Source: an uncultured Eubacteriales bacterium (GTDB lineage: Bacteria > Bacillota_A > Clostridia > Oscillospirales > CAG-272). Taken from it: 13,285 nt of DNA. The notes under the pieces are model-generated. The model searched no databases. It saw nothing but the letters and a program-made list of their open reading frames with translations, and was not told the origin of the DNA. Where the stretch lies: positions 1-13,285 of the forward strand of contig USKS01000013.1 of assembly GCA_900555345.1 (NCBI GenBank), read 5' to 3'. Positions 1 to 5,252 of this stretch are shown here, one piece after another (positions within the stretch are counted from its first letter, which is position 1; the number at the start of each line of letters is the position of its first letter). The position numbers were made by a program, and so were the translations under genes.

Positions 1-2
1 TC

Positions 3-185
3 GGCTTGAACCGCGAAAGAGAAGAGTTGTATGCCCGGATCGACCGGCGGGTAGACCTGATGCTGGAGGAAGGACTGGAAGATGAAGCCCGGCGGTTGTG
101 GCCTTTGCGTCATTTGAATGCCTTGAATACCGTAGGTTATAAAGAACTGTTCGATTATTTCGAGGGAAAGACCGATTATGCCGAA
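3..185 (+). CDS. miaA: tRNA dimethylallyltransferase MiaA, internal/C-terminal fragment, cut at both ends
   Basis: MiaA transfers a dimethylallyl group to N6 of A37 in tRNAs that read UNN codons. The frame is open from base 3 and reads [17 protein letters not shown], then GLEDEARRL, then a [13 protein letters not shown] block. This matches the C-terminal half of MiaA in the Bacteroidetes style (Firmicutes usually have IGYKE followed by a different tail). The match stops after G-K-T-D-Y-A-E. The expected continuation, an Ala-rich helix leading to RRYAKRQLTWF, is missing. From base 186 the DNA is instead the antisense of a metN gene start and its leader, so the open frame that runs on to 368 is not a real protein. 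The 5' end lies outside the window. Together with the next gene this looks like a chimeric contig end rather than a natural gene truncation. Confidence 0.8.
165..185. other. junction between miaA and metN fragments; 21 shared bases
   Basis: These 21 bases read G-K-T-D-Y-A-E on the plus strand as MiaA and F-G-I-I-G-L-S on the minus strand as MetN, both in the frames of their own families. Left of 165 only MiaA makes sense, right of 185 only MetN. The overlap falls on codon boundaries of both frames and equals a common minimum assembly k-mer size (21). I infer a mis-assembly; a true genomic fusion at this exact overlap would be a coincidence. Confidence 0.75.
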
Positions 186-284
186 AACATCGCCCTTTTC
201 GATCTTCAGCGACACGTCCTTCACCGCTTCGACGGTACGGCCGGCGCCTTCAAAGGTCTTGCATACGTTTACAAGTTCAAGCAT
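165..284 (-). CDS. metN: methionine-type ABC transporter ATP-binding protein MetN, N-terminal fragment
   Basis: MetN is the ATPase of the MetNIQ importer for methionine and related sulfur compounds. Translation starts at ATG 284-282, seven bases after a GGAGG site at 292-296 (minus strand GGAGGAAACGATG). It reads [16 protein letters not shown], then [20 protein letters not shown], then I-G-L-S. This is the standard MetN beginning, just ahead of the Walker A motif SGAGKST. Where that motif should follow, the sequence turns into antisense of miaA, so about 300 residues are missing. The last seven codons (185-165) are shared with the MiaA frame. Only the first 40 codons are present, so assignment to MetN over another ABC ATPase of the same subfamily rests on the [10 protein letters not shown] and FGIIGLS blocks. 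The gene is preceded by a complete regulated leader (354-540). Confidence 0.75.
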
Positions 285-303
285 CGTTTCCTCCGAATTT
301 ATG

Positions 304-333
304 AAAAAAGTCCGGGAACCATGATTCCCGGAC
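304..333 (-). terminator. intrinsic terminator in the metN leader (attenuator)
   Basis: On the minus strand GTCCGGGAA (333-325) and TTCCCGGAC (318-310) form a perfect 9-bp stem with a six-base loop, followed directly by six T residues (309-304). It lies after the metN promoter and leader ORF and only about 20 bases before the metN start codon. Used unconditionally it would block the gene, so it must be a conditional attenuator. Confidence 0.85.
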
Positions 334-410
334 ACGTTTATGCGTTCTCGCTTTCAGCAAGTGACTGACGGCACGCCGACAAGACCCGCACAATTCCAAG
401 GTGTCCGGGA
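326..410 (-). promoter_or_regulatory. antiterminator pairing in the metN leader
   Basis: Inside the leader ORF the transcript reads TCCCGGACAC (410-401). This is perfectly complementary over 10 bases to GTGTCCGGGA (335-326), which contains most of the left arm of the downstream terminator. The long-range helix and the terminator cannot form together. A ribosome covering 401-410 would prevent the antiterminator and favour termination; a ribosome stalled earlier, or an idle leader, would free this arm and favour read-through. This is classical leader-peptide attenuation logic, inferred from pairing alone. Confidence 0.65.
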
Positions 411-470
411 GCTTTCCATTCGTCCGCAGCGAAAGTTCGATCTTATAAGCTCTTCGAAATAGTTCTTCAC
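354..470 (-). CDS. 38-residue leader peptide ORF upstream of metN
   Basis: A GTG start (470-468) follows a good ribosome site, AAAGGAGA at 484-477, with six bases between. The ORF runs 38 codons to TGA at 356-354. The peptide begins [20 protein letters not shown], contains W-N-C-A-G in the middle and ends V-T-C-stop. Its three Cys codons (one in RCGR, one in NCAG, one as the last sense codon) fit a cysteine/sulfur-sensing leader peptide ahead of a sulfur amino-acid transporter. It lies wholly between the promoter and the attenuator terminator and contains the upstream antiterminator arm. It has no recognisable domain, and I do not know a named family for it. Function is inferred from position, start signal and pairing; it could also be a short ORF used only for ribosome positioning. 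Confidence 0.6.
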   Translation of the reverse strand: MKNYFEELIRSNFRCGRMESSRTPWNCAGLVGVPSVTC

Positions 471-489
471 GACGTGTCTCCTTTCATTT

Positions 490-508
490 ACTGACCTATC
501 AGGTTGGT
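490..508. promoter_or_regulatory. inverted-repeat operator at the metN transcription start
   Basis: The plus-strand sequence ACTGACCTATCAGGTTGGT is two 8-base half sites (ACTGACCT and the complement of ACCAACCT, 6 of 8 identical) around a 3-base centre. It starts four bases downstream of the -10 box, where a repressor would block initiation. The protein is unknown. A CymR/IscR-like Rrf2 regulator of sulfur genes would fit the context, but that is only a guess. Confidence 0.5.
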
Positions 509-511
509 TAG

Positions 512-540
512 ATTTTATCATTCACAAAAGACTTTGTCAA
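512..540 (-). promoter_or_regulatory. sigma-A promoter of the metN leader
   Basis: On the minus strand a perfect -35 TTGACA (540-535) is followed after 17 bases by the -10 TAAAAT (517-512). Transcription should start near 505, inside the operator. Confidence 0.85.
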
Positions 541-629
541 GCTTTTTTTTATATTTATTCGTCAATACTGCATTTTTCGGATATTTTGCGGTTTTTCACC
601 GTATATTTCCCGCCAAGGTTGACCAAATA

Positions 630-674
630 GCACAAATGTAAATTATTACCAATTTGTATTCGCCAAATTTGTGC
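630..674. repeat. spaced inverted repeat GCACAAAT/ATTTGTGC upstream of spo0A
   Basis: GCACAAAT (630-637) and ATTTGTGC (667-674) are perfect 8-base complements separated by 29 bases. The interval contains the first copy of the AAATTATTACCA repeat. It could be two operator half sites bound by a looping or multimeric regulator, or an RNA stem if transcription begins upstream. Confidence 0.4.
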
Positions 675-710
675 AAAATTAAAACTGGAAAATACTTGAA
701 ATTATTACCA
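640..710. repeat. 12-base direct repeat AAATTATTACCA in the spo0A promoter region
   Basis: AAATTATTACCA occurs exactly at 640-651 and 699-710, start to start 59 bases, in both cases followed by a purine and TTT. The second copy lies inside the likely spo0A promoter spacer, so the pair is a candidate binding site for a regulator of spo0A. Confidence 0.5.
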
Positions 711-724
711 GTTTATGGTAACAT
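696..724 (+). promoter_or_regulatory. probable spo0A promoter with an inverted repeat in its spacer
   Basis: A -35-like TTGAAA (696-701) and a -10-like TAACAT (719-724) are 17 bases apart. The spacer holds a perfect inverted repeat TTACCA-GTTTA-TGGTAA (705-721) that reaches the -10 box, a good place for a repressor. A second -35-like TTGACC at 619-624 lacks a convincing -10. I see no clear sigma-H promoter. The -10 is weak (4 of 6). Confidence 0.45.
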
Positions 725-766
725 ATAGACACAGTAAAAATTCACACAAAACGGAGAGATACGACA

Positions 767-1543
767 ATGGAAAAAATCAAAATACTCATTGCAGATGAAA
801 ACTCGGAAAACAAAAGAATGTGCAGAGATGCACTGCTTCGCGCGGGAATACGTTTTGTTGAGGAGGTATCAAACGGAGAAGAAGCTCTGAAATCGATTAT
901 CAGAAATCATCCCGATATAGTAATAGCCGATGTATGGCTCTCAAAGCTTGACGGCATAGGACTTATACGTCAGGCAATGGCACAGAACTACGGTGCGGAC
1001 AAGGCACCGGCGTTTATAATCGCCTCTCTTGTAACAAATCAGAACATATTCCTTGAGGCAGCCCGCGCGGGCGCAGTGCTCTGCCTGCCCAAGCCCCTTG
1101 ATTATACAAGCCTTGCGGAGCATATCTGCTCAATATACAAAGGTCGCGCCGACGGCTCCATCGCGCCCGGCGGCACCAATGCGGCTCCTCCCGATATTGA
1201 AGCACAGGTAACAAAGATAATCCATCAGATCGGGGTGCCTGCCCATATAAAAGGATATCAGTACCTTCGCACGGCAATACTGATGACTATAAGCGACAAC
1301 GATATAATCAACTCGGTAACGAAGGTGCTGTACCCATCGGTTGCAAAGAAGTATTCTACAACGACCTCCCGTGTGGAGCGTGCAATACGCCACGCTATCG
1401 AGGTTGCATGGGATCGCGGAGACATAGATACCCTGAACTCGTATTTCGGATACACTATACAAAACAACCGCGGAAAGCCGACGAACAGCGAGTTTATCGC
1501 CATGATCGCGGATAACCTGCGTCTGAAATACAAGATCCGCTGA
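767..1543 (+). CDS. spo0A: sporulation master regulator Spo0A
   Basis: Spo0A is the phosphorelay-controlled transcription factor that commits Bacillota to sporulation and binds 0A boxes. The 258-residue product has a receiver domain (about 1-125) with the acidic pair D10/E11, phospho-acceptor D55 in [12 protein letters not shown]87 and the lysine K109 in CLPKP. A ~20-residue linker leads to the Spo0A C-terminal DNA-binding domain: [20 protein letters not shown], the recognition-helix region [15 protein letters not shown] and the ending [19 protein letters not shown], all diagnostic of the family. The start is fixed by GGAGAG at 753-758, eight bases upstream. The receiver loop after D55 (WLSK instead of the usual IMPH) is diverged, but the phosphorylation residues are present. 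The gene stands alone and convergent with the next block; the usual neighbour spoIVB is not here. It shows that the host is a (former) spore former. Confidence 0.97.
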   Translation: MEKIKILIADENSENKRMCRDALLRAGIRFVEEVSNGEEALKSIIRNHPDIVIADVWLSKLDGIGLIRQAMAQNYGADKAPAFIIASLVTNQNIFLEAARAGAVLCLPKPLDYTSLAEHICSIYKGRADGSIAPGGTNAAPPDIEAQVTKIIHQIGVPAHIKGYQYLRTAILMTISDNDIINSVTKVLYPSVAKKYSTTTSRVERAIRHAIEVAWDRGDIDTLNSYFGYTIQNNRGKPTNSEFIAMIADNLRLKYKIR

Positions 1544-1630
1544 GCAGCTGCTTCTGTCAGCGCCGGCATATGTGTCGGCCGAACCTAACATTGTCTAAAA
1601 CTTTTTTCATATCCTTACCTACCCATTAAA

Positions 1631-1671
1631 CAAGACGGCTCTCGCAGAGAACATCTGCGGGAGCCGCCTTG
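1631..1671 (+). terminator. probable terminator hairpin after spo0A
   Basis: CAAGACGGCTCTCGCA (1631-1646) pairs with TGCGGGAGCCGCCTTG (1656-1671): a 16-bp stem with one A-C mismatch and one G-U pair. The following sequence is T-rich but broken (TATTTCGGCATTTATTT). It sits between the convergent ends of spo0A and the minus-strand block. The rest of 1544-1778 holds smaller hairpins at 1562-1579, 1696-1712 and 1738-1758 and no gene that I can support. Confidence 0.5.
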
Positions 1672-1778
1672 TATTTCGGCATTTATTTCTCTGCGCGGCT
1701 GCACCGCAGCCGAATCTCAAACCGCAAGACGCAGCCCCACGCCCCGTTTTTCGGCGTGAGGCGCGCTCCTGCCGCGGC

Positions 1779-2666
1779 TTACCGGTCATTCTCGAGCTCA
1801 AGAACCTTTCCGTCTGTTTTGAAAACTACCGTACCGAGCTCGTCCGTTCTGACATACGGTATGTCAAACTCGGAAAGCAGCGCGAGAGTTTCGGCATGGG
1901 GGTGCCCGTAGCTGTTGTTTTTGCCGCAGGATATCACAGTCCACTGCGGGTCCACCGCCTCAAGAAAATTCTTTGAGGTGGATGTGGACGAACCGTGATG
2001 CGCAAGCTTCAGCACATCGGCACGAAGACCCTCGCTGCCCCACTTTTTCAGCATCAGCCTGTCGGAGGCTTTTTCGGCGTCTCCCGTAACTACCGCGGAA
2101 ACCGCGCCGTAGTCTATACGCACCACCATGCTGTAATTGTTGTAGTTATCAAAAGAGGAAAGAGGCGCGAGCACGGTGATCTTCATGCCTCCGGCTTCGA
2201 GCTGCTCGCCCGCTTTTGCCTGCATGACGTTTACATTGCCGCTCTCGATCACATCCAGAAGATGCGTGAATGTATATGTGTCCGAGGCGGCGTCGGTCAT
2301 AAGTACGTTTTTGACCCGAAGCCCCTCAATAAGCTCCGCCGCGCCGCCGATGTGATCCTCGTGCGGATGCGTAAGTATGAGATAGTCCAGTGTATCTGTA
2401 TATCTGCGGATGTATTCAAGTGTCGCTTCTCCGCTTTCCGTAGTGCCCGCGTCAACTACCACGGTACTGTTTTTGTCAAAGAACATCGAACAGTCGCCCT
2501 GCCCCACGTCAATAAAGTGAAATTCGCACTCTGCCCCGTCGGTTAATGTTTCGGCGGGACGGAAAGCGTCCCACACGAATATGACCGCCGCCGCGGCGAT
2601 AAGTGCCGCGCACGCCGTGCGCAGCACTTTCGGCAAAGTTTTGTTATATCTTTGCTTGTTTTTCAT
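1779..2666 (-). CDS. membrane-anchored ComEC-like metallo-beta-lactamase-fold hydrolase
   Basis: The 295-residue protein has a basic N-terminus and one membrane segment (about 15-32), so the catalytic domain should be outside the membrane. Family marks: FIDVGQGD (51-58), the metal motif HPHEDH (100-105) followed by IGG, TGDAE (194-198) and LAHHGS (221-226). These are the signature of the metallo-beta-lactamase domain found at the C-terminus of the DNA-uptake protein ComEC and in free-standing ComEC/Rec2-like proteins. The competence domain and multi-helix channel of ComEC are absent. A nuclease or phosphodiesterase activity is plausible from the fold; the substrate is unknown. The start overlaps the end of the upstream gene by 23 bases, which suggests translational coupling. 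It is the last gene of its transcript. Confidence 0.85.
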   Translation of the reverse strand: MKNKQRYNKTLPKVLRTACAALIAAAAVIFVWDAFRPAETLTDGAECEFHFIDVGQGDCSMFFDKNSTVVVDAGTTESGEATLEYIRRYTDTLDYLILTHPHEDHIGGAAELIEGLRVKNVLMTDAASDTYTFTHLLDVIESGNVNVMQAKAGEQLEAGGMKITVLAPLSSFDNYNNYSMVVRIDYGAVSAVVTGDAEKASDRLMLKKWGSEGLRADVLKLAHHGSSTSTSKNFLEAVDPQWTVISCGKNNSYGHPHAETLALLSEFDIPYVRTDELGTVVFKTDGKVLELENDR

Positions 2667-3102
2667 ATTTCATGATCTCTTTCGTAACGGTGATGTCATG
2701 CAGCCTGTGCAGCACCCGGCTTATATATGCTCCGGGAATTGAAAGCAGCCCCCAGAAAAGAGTGAACAGGGGGCATATCTGCCCCAGAACGTTGAATTTG
2801 CGTCCGGAGTAGTCCCAGACGTCCCAGCCCAGCCAAAGGTTTACTATGCAACCGCAGATAAACTCGGCGGCGGTCACCAGAAGCGCGCAGGCAACGCATT
2901 TCGCAACGGGTCCCACGGAAAGCTTTTCGCTGAAAACGAAATACAGTATCGTTATCGCCGTTCCGCCCATGAGAAGCATCGTCCAGTGGGTCCGCCCTCT
3001 CCATAAAAGCTCCAGAAGGCAGTAATACGCGCCGCCGAGCACAAACAGCTTTACGCAGAAAAATGCCGAAACCGCTTTGAGGCGCCTGTCAAGTTCAACC
3101 AT
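2644..3102 (-). CDS. CmpB/PF06541-type integral membrane protein (putative ABC-transporter type IV family)
   Basis: The product (152 residues from ATG 3102) has four hydrophobic stretches and the family signature around GWDVWDYSGRKFNVLGQICP followed by LFWGLLSIPGAYI. This matches the W-D-Y-S-x-x-x-F-N-x-x-G-x-I-C pattern of the 'putative ABC-transporter type IV' family. The biochemical role of that family is not established and no ATPase gene is adjacent, so calling it a transporter is weak. I chose the internal ATG because the GGGGAG site at 3115-3120 touches the upstream ATG at 3114 but is properly spaced for 3102. It overlaps the downstream metallo-beta-lactamase gene, so the two are probably coupled. 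A terminator lies just upstream of the gene and I found no strong promoter of its own. Confidence 0.75.
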   Translation of the reverse strand: MVELDRRLKAVSAFFCVKLFVLGGAYYCLLELLWRGRTHWTMLLMGGTAITILYFVFSEKLSVGPVAKCVACALLVTAAEFICGCIVNLWLGWDVWDYSGRKFNVLGQICPLFTLFWGLLSIPGAYISRVLHRLHDITVTKEIMKYEKQAKI

Positions 3103-3135
3103 ATGATACCACATCTCCCCATAAAAAACAATAAA

Positions 3136-3173
3136 ATATCGCCCTTATAGGATTTTCCTTATAAGGGCGATAT
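3136..3173 (-). terminator. strong intrinsic terminator, 14-bp perfect stem
   Basis: ATATCGCCCTTATA (3136-3149) pairs perfectly with TATAAGGGCGATAT (3160-3173), and GGA/TCC in the loop can extend the stem. On the minus strand it is followed by TTATTGTTTTTTATG, a good U-tract, and lies 25 bases after the stop of the upstream membrane-protein gene. The other side is also T-rich (ATTCATTTTTT), so it could work in both directions. Confidence 0.8.
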
Positions 3174-3198
3174 ATTCATTTTTTATAAAAAGCAAATC

Positions 3199-3768
3199 TT
3201 ATTTCGCGTCGCCGGCGGAGAGGCGTTTTGTAAAGCCGTCTTTGTAGCCGAGAAGCATTGCGGGAAATACCGCTGCCATATACACGACAAATCCGACAAG
3301 CCTGCACCAAAAGACCATATCGCCGTCCGGTATGCCCGTGCCCCAGCGGAAGTTGAGCGCCGCGGACATATACGCTATGGGACCGGAGAAAAACTCCCAT
3401 CCGAAAATACCGAGAAGCCACAGCGCAAGCCCATACAGAACCGCACCGAATGCGAATGCCGCAGCAGCCATGCCCGTATCGGGCGAAAGATCGCTGTCGG
3501 ACGCGCCGTGCCCTCTGAGATAGTTAACGTCGTTTGCACCGAGTCGGCGCATATAGATAAAGGTTGCGAAAACGCAAAGGCATATGCCTAGGGCAACGTC
3601 AACGCCCACAAGCACCGTGTGGAGCATGCCGCCGTCGGCACCCATAAGCTCCTCTATCCAGCGAAGCAGCATTATTACAAAATACGATACTATGCCGGAA
3701 AGCGCCAGAAAGCCGACGATCAGAGGTGCCTGCGACAACAGATCCCAAAATCTTTTCTTTTTGCTCAT
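3199..3768 (-). CDS. unrecognised four-helix membrane protein
   Basis: I do not recognise this 189-residue protein. It starts with a short basic stretch (MSKKKR) and has four likely membrane segments at about 14-36, 50-72, 98-123 and 152-174, with a polar loop around 73-97 that carries MRRLGANDVNYLRGHG and an acidic DSDLSPD stretch. No catalytic motif is visible. The start has a clear GGAGG-type site (GGAGGC at 3777-3782), nine bases upstream. It is its own transcription unit: a good sigma-A promoter lies at 3813-3841 and a strong terminator follows at 3136-3173. The downstream neighbour is also a small membrane protein, but nothing in the sequence ties the two together functionally. Confidence 0.75.
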   Translation of the reverse strand: MSKKKRFWDLLSQAPLIVGFLALSGIVSYFVIMLLRWIEELMGADGGMLHTVLVGVDVALGICLCVFATFIYMRRLGANDVNYLRGHGASDSDLSPDTGMAAAAFAFGAVLYGLALWLLGIFGWEFFSGPIAYMSAALNFRWGTGIPDGDMVFWCRLVGFVVYMAAVFPAMLLGYKDGFTKRLSAGDAK

Positions 3769-3812
3769 ATAACAAAGCCTCCGATCGCTCTTTTGTATAC
3801 TTTCTTATAAAT

Positions 3813-3841
3813 ATAATACACCATCCGCGCGGCAAAGTCAA
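3813..3841 (-). promoter_or_regulatory. sigma-A promoter for the four-helix membrane protein
   Basis: Minus strand: -35 TTGACT (3841-3836), 17-base spacer, -10 TATTAT (3818-3813). The start codon is about 45 bases further on. The promoter lies between the end of the DigH-like gene and this gene, so they need not be cotranscribed. Confidence 0.75.
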
Positions 3842-3866
3842 CACGGACGCCGCAACAGAATCGCAA

Positions 3867-5168
3867 TTAATTTGTACTTTCTTCGCTGTTTTTCGCTCCG
3901 TAGAATTCGAGCAGCTCATCGCGTATGCCGTGCAGGTTATCCCTTATTTCCTCATAGCCGTAGAAAACGCTGCCGCTGTACACATTTTTTTCGCTTGCGT
4001 ACCTGAGCTGAGAAAGCATTGTTCCCGCCGGATTCTCCCAGTCGTCCTCATAGCGGTACGCCGCGTGGCATATTATAAGCTTTATGCCGTCGCCTTTTTC
4101 CTCGACCGTACTGCTCCACCAGTCGCACAAAGCGTCATACGGCGCGGCGCTCTCGCTCTCGCGCCAGTACAGCTGCGGGGCAACGTAGTCCACATATCCG
4201 CCCTCTATCCACGCAACGGTGTCGCAGTATATGTCGTAGTACGACTGCGAGCCGCGTGTTTCGCTGCCGCTTTCGTCGCCGTAGCCGTTTTTCCAGATGC
4301 CGAAGGGAGCAACGCCGAAGGCGCAGTGCTCATCGGCGGATTTTACGGTTTCGTATGCGCCGCGCACAAGCTTATTTACGTTGTCGCGCCGCCAATCGCC
4401 TATATCGTCAAAATCGCGTCCGTACTCGGCAAAGGTATCGCCGTCGTCAAACTCGGCGAGAGCGCTCGTGCCGTCGGAAGCCTGTATGTATTTCGGATAC
4501 GGATAGAAATAGTCGTCAAAAACAACGCCGTCGACATCATAGTTTTCAACTATCTCTTTTATGCCGTCGCAGATAAGTTTTCTTACCTCTTCCCTGCCGC
4601 AGTCGAAATACAGCTTGCCGTCCGCGTATTTCACCACCCATGCGGGATTTTTCTTTGCGGGGCTGTTGTCCGGCAGAGAGTCGATGTCGCCGCCCGCCGC
4701 GACCCGCAGCGGGTTTATCCACGCGTGCACCGCTATACCTTTTTTGTGCGCCGCCGCGCATAAGTATTCCAGCGCGTCAAGGGTCAGAGTGCCGTCCGTT
4801 GACATATACCTGCTGACGGGAAAAATGTCGGAGGCGTACAGTGCGTCCGCACTGGGGCGCACCTGGAAAAATACGGCGTTGAGCCCCGCCGCATCTGCAG
4901 TATCTACTATGCTGTCAAGCTCGCTCTCCAGCTGCTCCTTTGTAAGATCGGGAGCCGAGGGAAAATCGATATTCGATACCGACGCTATCCAGACGCCGCG
5001 CATATGCTCCACCGCGGCAGCCGCCTCCTCGTGGGGGTTTTCTTTGCGGCGGGATATAAGCGCCACCGCCGTTATAATGCCGCCGAACAGCAAAACAAAC
5101 GCAGTGCATACCGCCGCCACTGTCAGAAGCGTTTTTTTATCTTTCAGATCAAATTTTCGAAGTTTCAT
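3867..5168 (-). CDS. membrane-anchored glycoside hydrolase-like 10 protein (DigH/YngK type, PF02638)
   Basis: The 433-residue protein has one membrane segment at about 13-39 and then an extracytoplasmic TIM-barrel domain. The GHL10 family marks appear in order: MRGVWIASVSNIDFP (56-70), NAVFFQVRPSADALYASD, VHAWINPLRV (148-156), VDGVVFDDYFYP (212-223), FGVAPFGIWKNG and YVDYVAPQLYW. The family includes E. coli DigH, a glycosidase that cuts peptidoglycan glycan strands already stripped of peptides, and B. subtilis YngK. A role in cell-wall turnover is therefore likely; the exact substrate is inferred. Length and motif order are normal. The upstream neighbour, 84 bases away, is a GH20 hexosaminidase that could use the released amino-sugar fragments. 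GAAGGAAG before the ATG serves as the ribosome site. No hairpin terminator is clear after the stop. Confidence 0.9.
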   Translation of the reverse strand: MKLRKFDLKDKKTLLTVAAVCTAFVLLFGGIITAVALISRRKENPHEEAAAAVEHMRGVWIASVSNIDFPSAPDLTKEQLESELDSIVDTADAAGLNAVFFQVRPSADALYASDIFPVSRYMSTDGTLTLDALEYLCAAAHKKGIAVHAWINPLRVAAGGDIDSLPDNSPAKKNPAWVVKYADGKLYFDCGREEVRKLICDGIKEIVENYDVDGVVFDDYFYPYPKYIQASDGTSALAEFDDGDTFAEYGRDFDDIGDWRRDNVNKLVRGAYETVKSADEHCAFGVAPFGIWKNGYGDESGSETRGSQSYYDIYCDTVAWIEGGYVDYVAPQLYWRESESAAPYDALCDWWSSTVEEKGDGIKLIICHAAYRYEDDWENPAGTMLSQLRYASEKNVYSGSVFYGYEEIRDNLHGIRDELLEFYGAKNSEESTN

Positions 5169-5202
5169 TGTTCTTCTTCCTTCGCTTTCGTCCTCTCAGT
5201 CA

Positions 5203-5208
5203 ATTATA
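5203..5208 (-). promoter_or_regulatory. possible -10 box for the DigH-like gene
   Basis: A perfect TATAAT stands 35 bases before the start codon, but the sequence 16-18 bases upstream (around 5225-5232) is a poor -35. It may be a weak or activator-dependent promoter inside a longer feoAB-GH20-GHL10 transcript. Confidence 0.3.
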
Positions 5209-5252
5209 CTTGTCCGAGCGCCGAAATATGACTGTCGCGGCGGCTTCGTGAT

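Noticed and set aside
6..368. One continuous 120-codon plus-strand protein
   Set aside because: Only the part up to 185 matches a family (MiaA). The remainder is antisense to the metN start, its terminator and leader ORF.
304..510. SAM riboswitch (S-box or SAM-II) upstream of metN
   Set aside because: I find no S-box core such as the AGAGGTGGAGGGA block or the following GGCAACC element. A short ORF with a good start signal and competing hairpins explains the region better.
533..541. 0A box (TTTGTCAAG) as Spo0A autoregulation site
   Set aside because: It coincides with the consensus -35 of the divergent metN promoter and lies over 180 bases from the spo0A promoter, so the match is explained without Spo0A.
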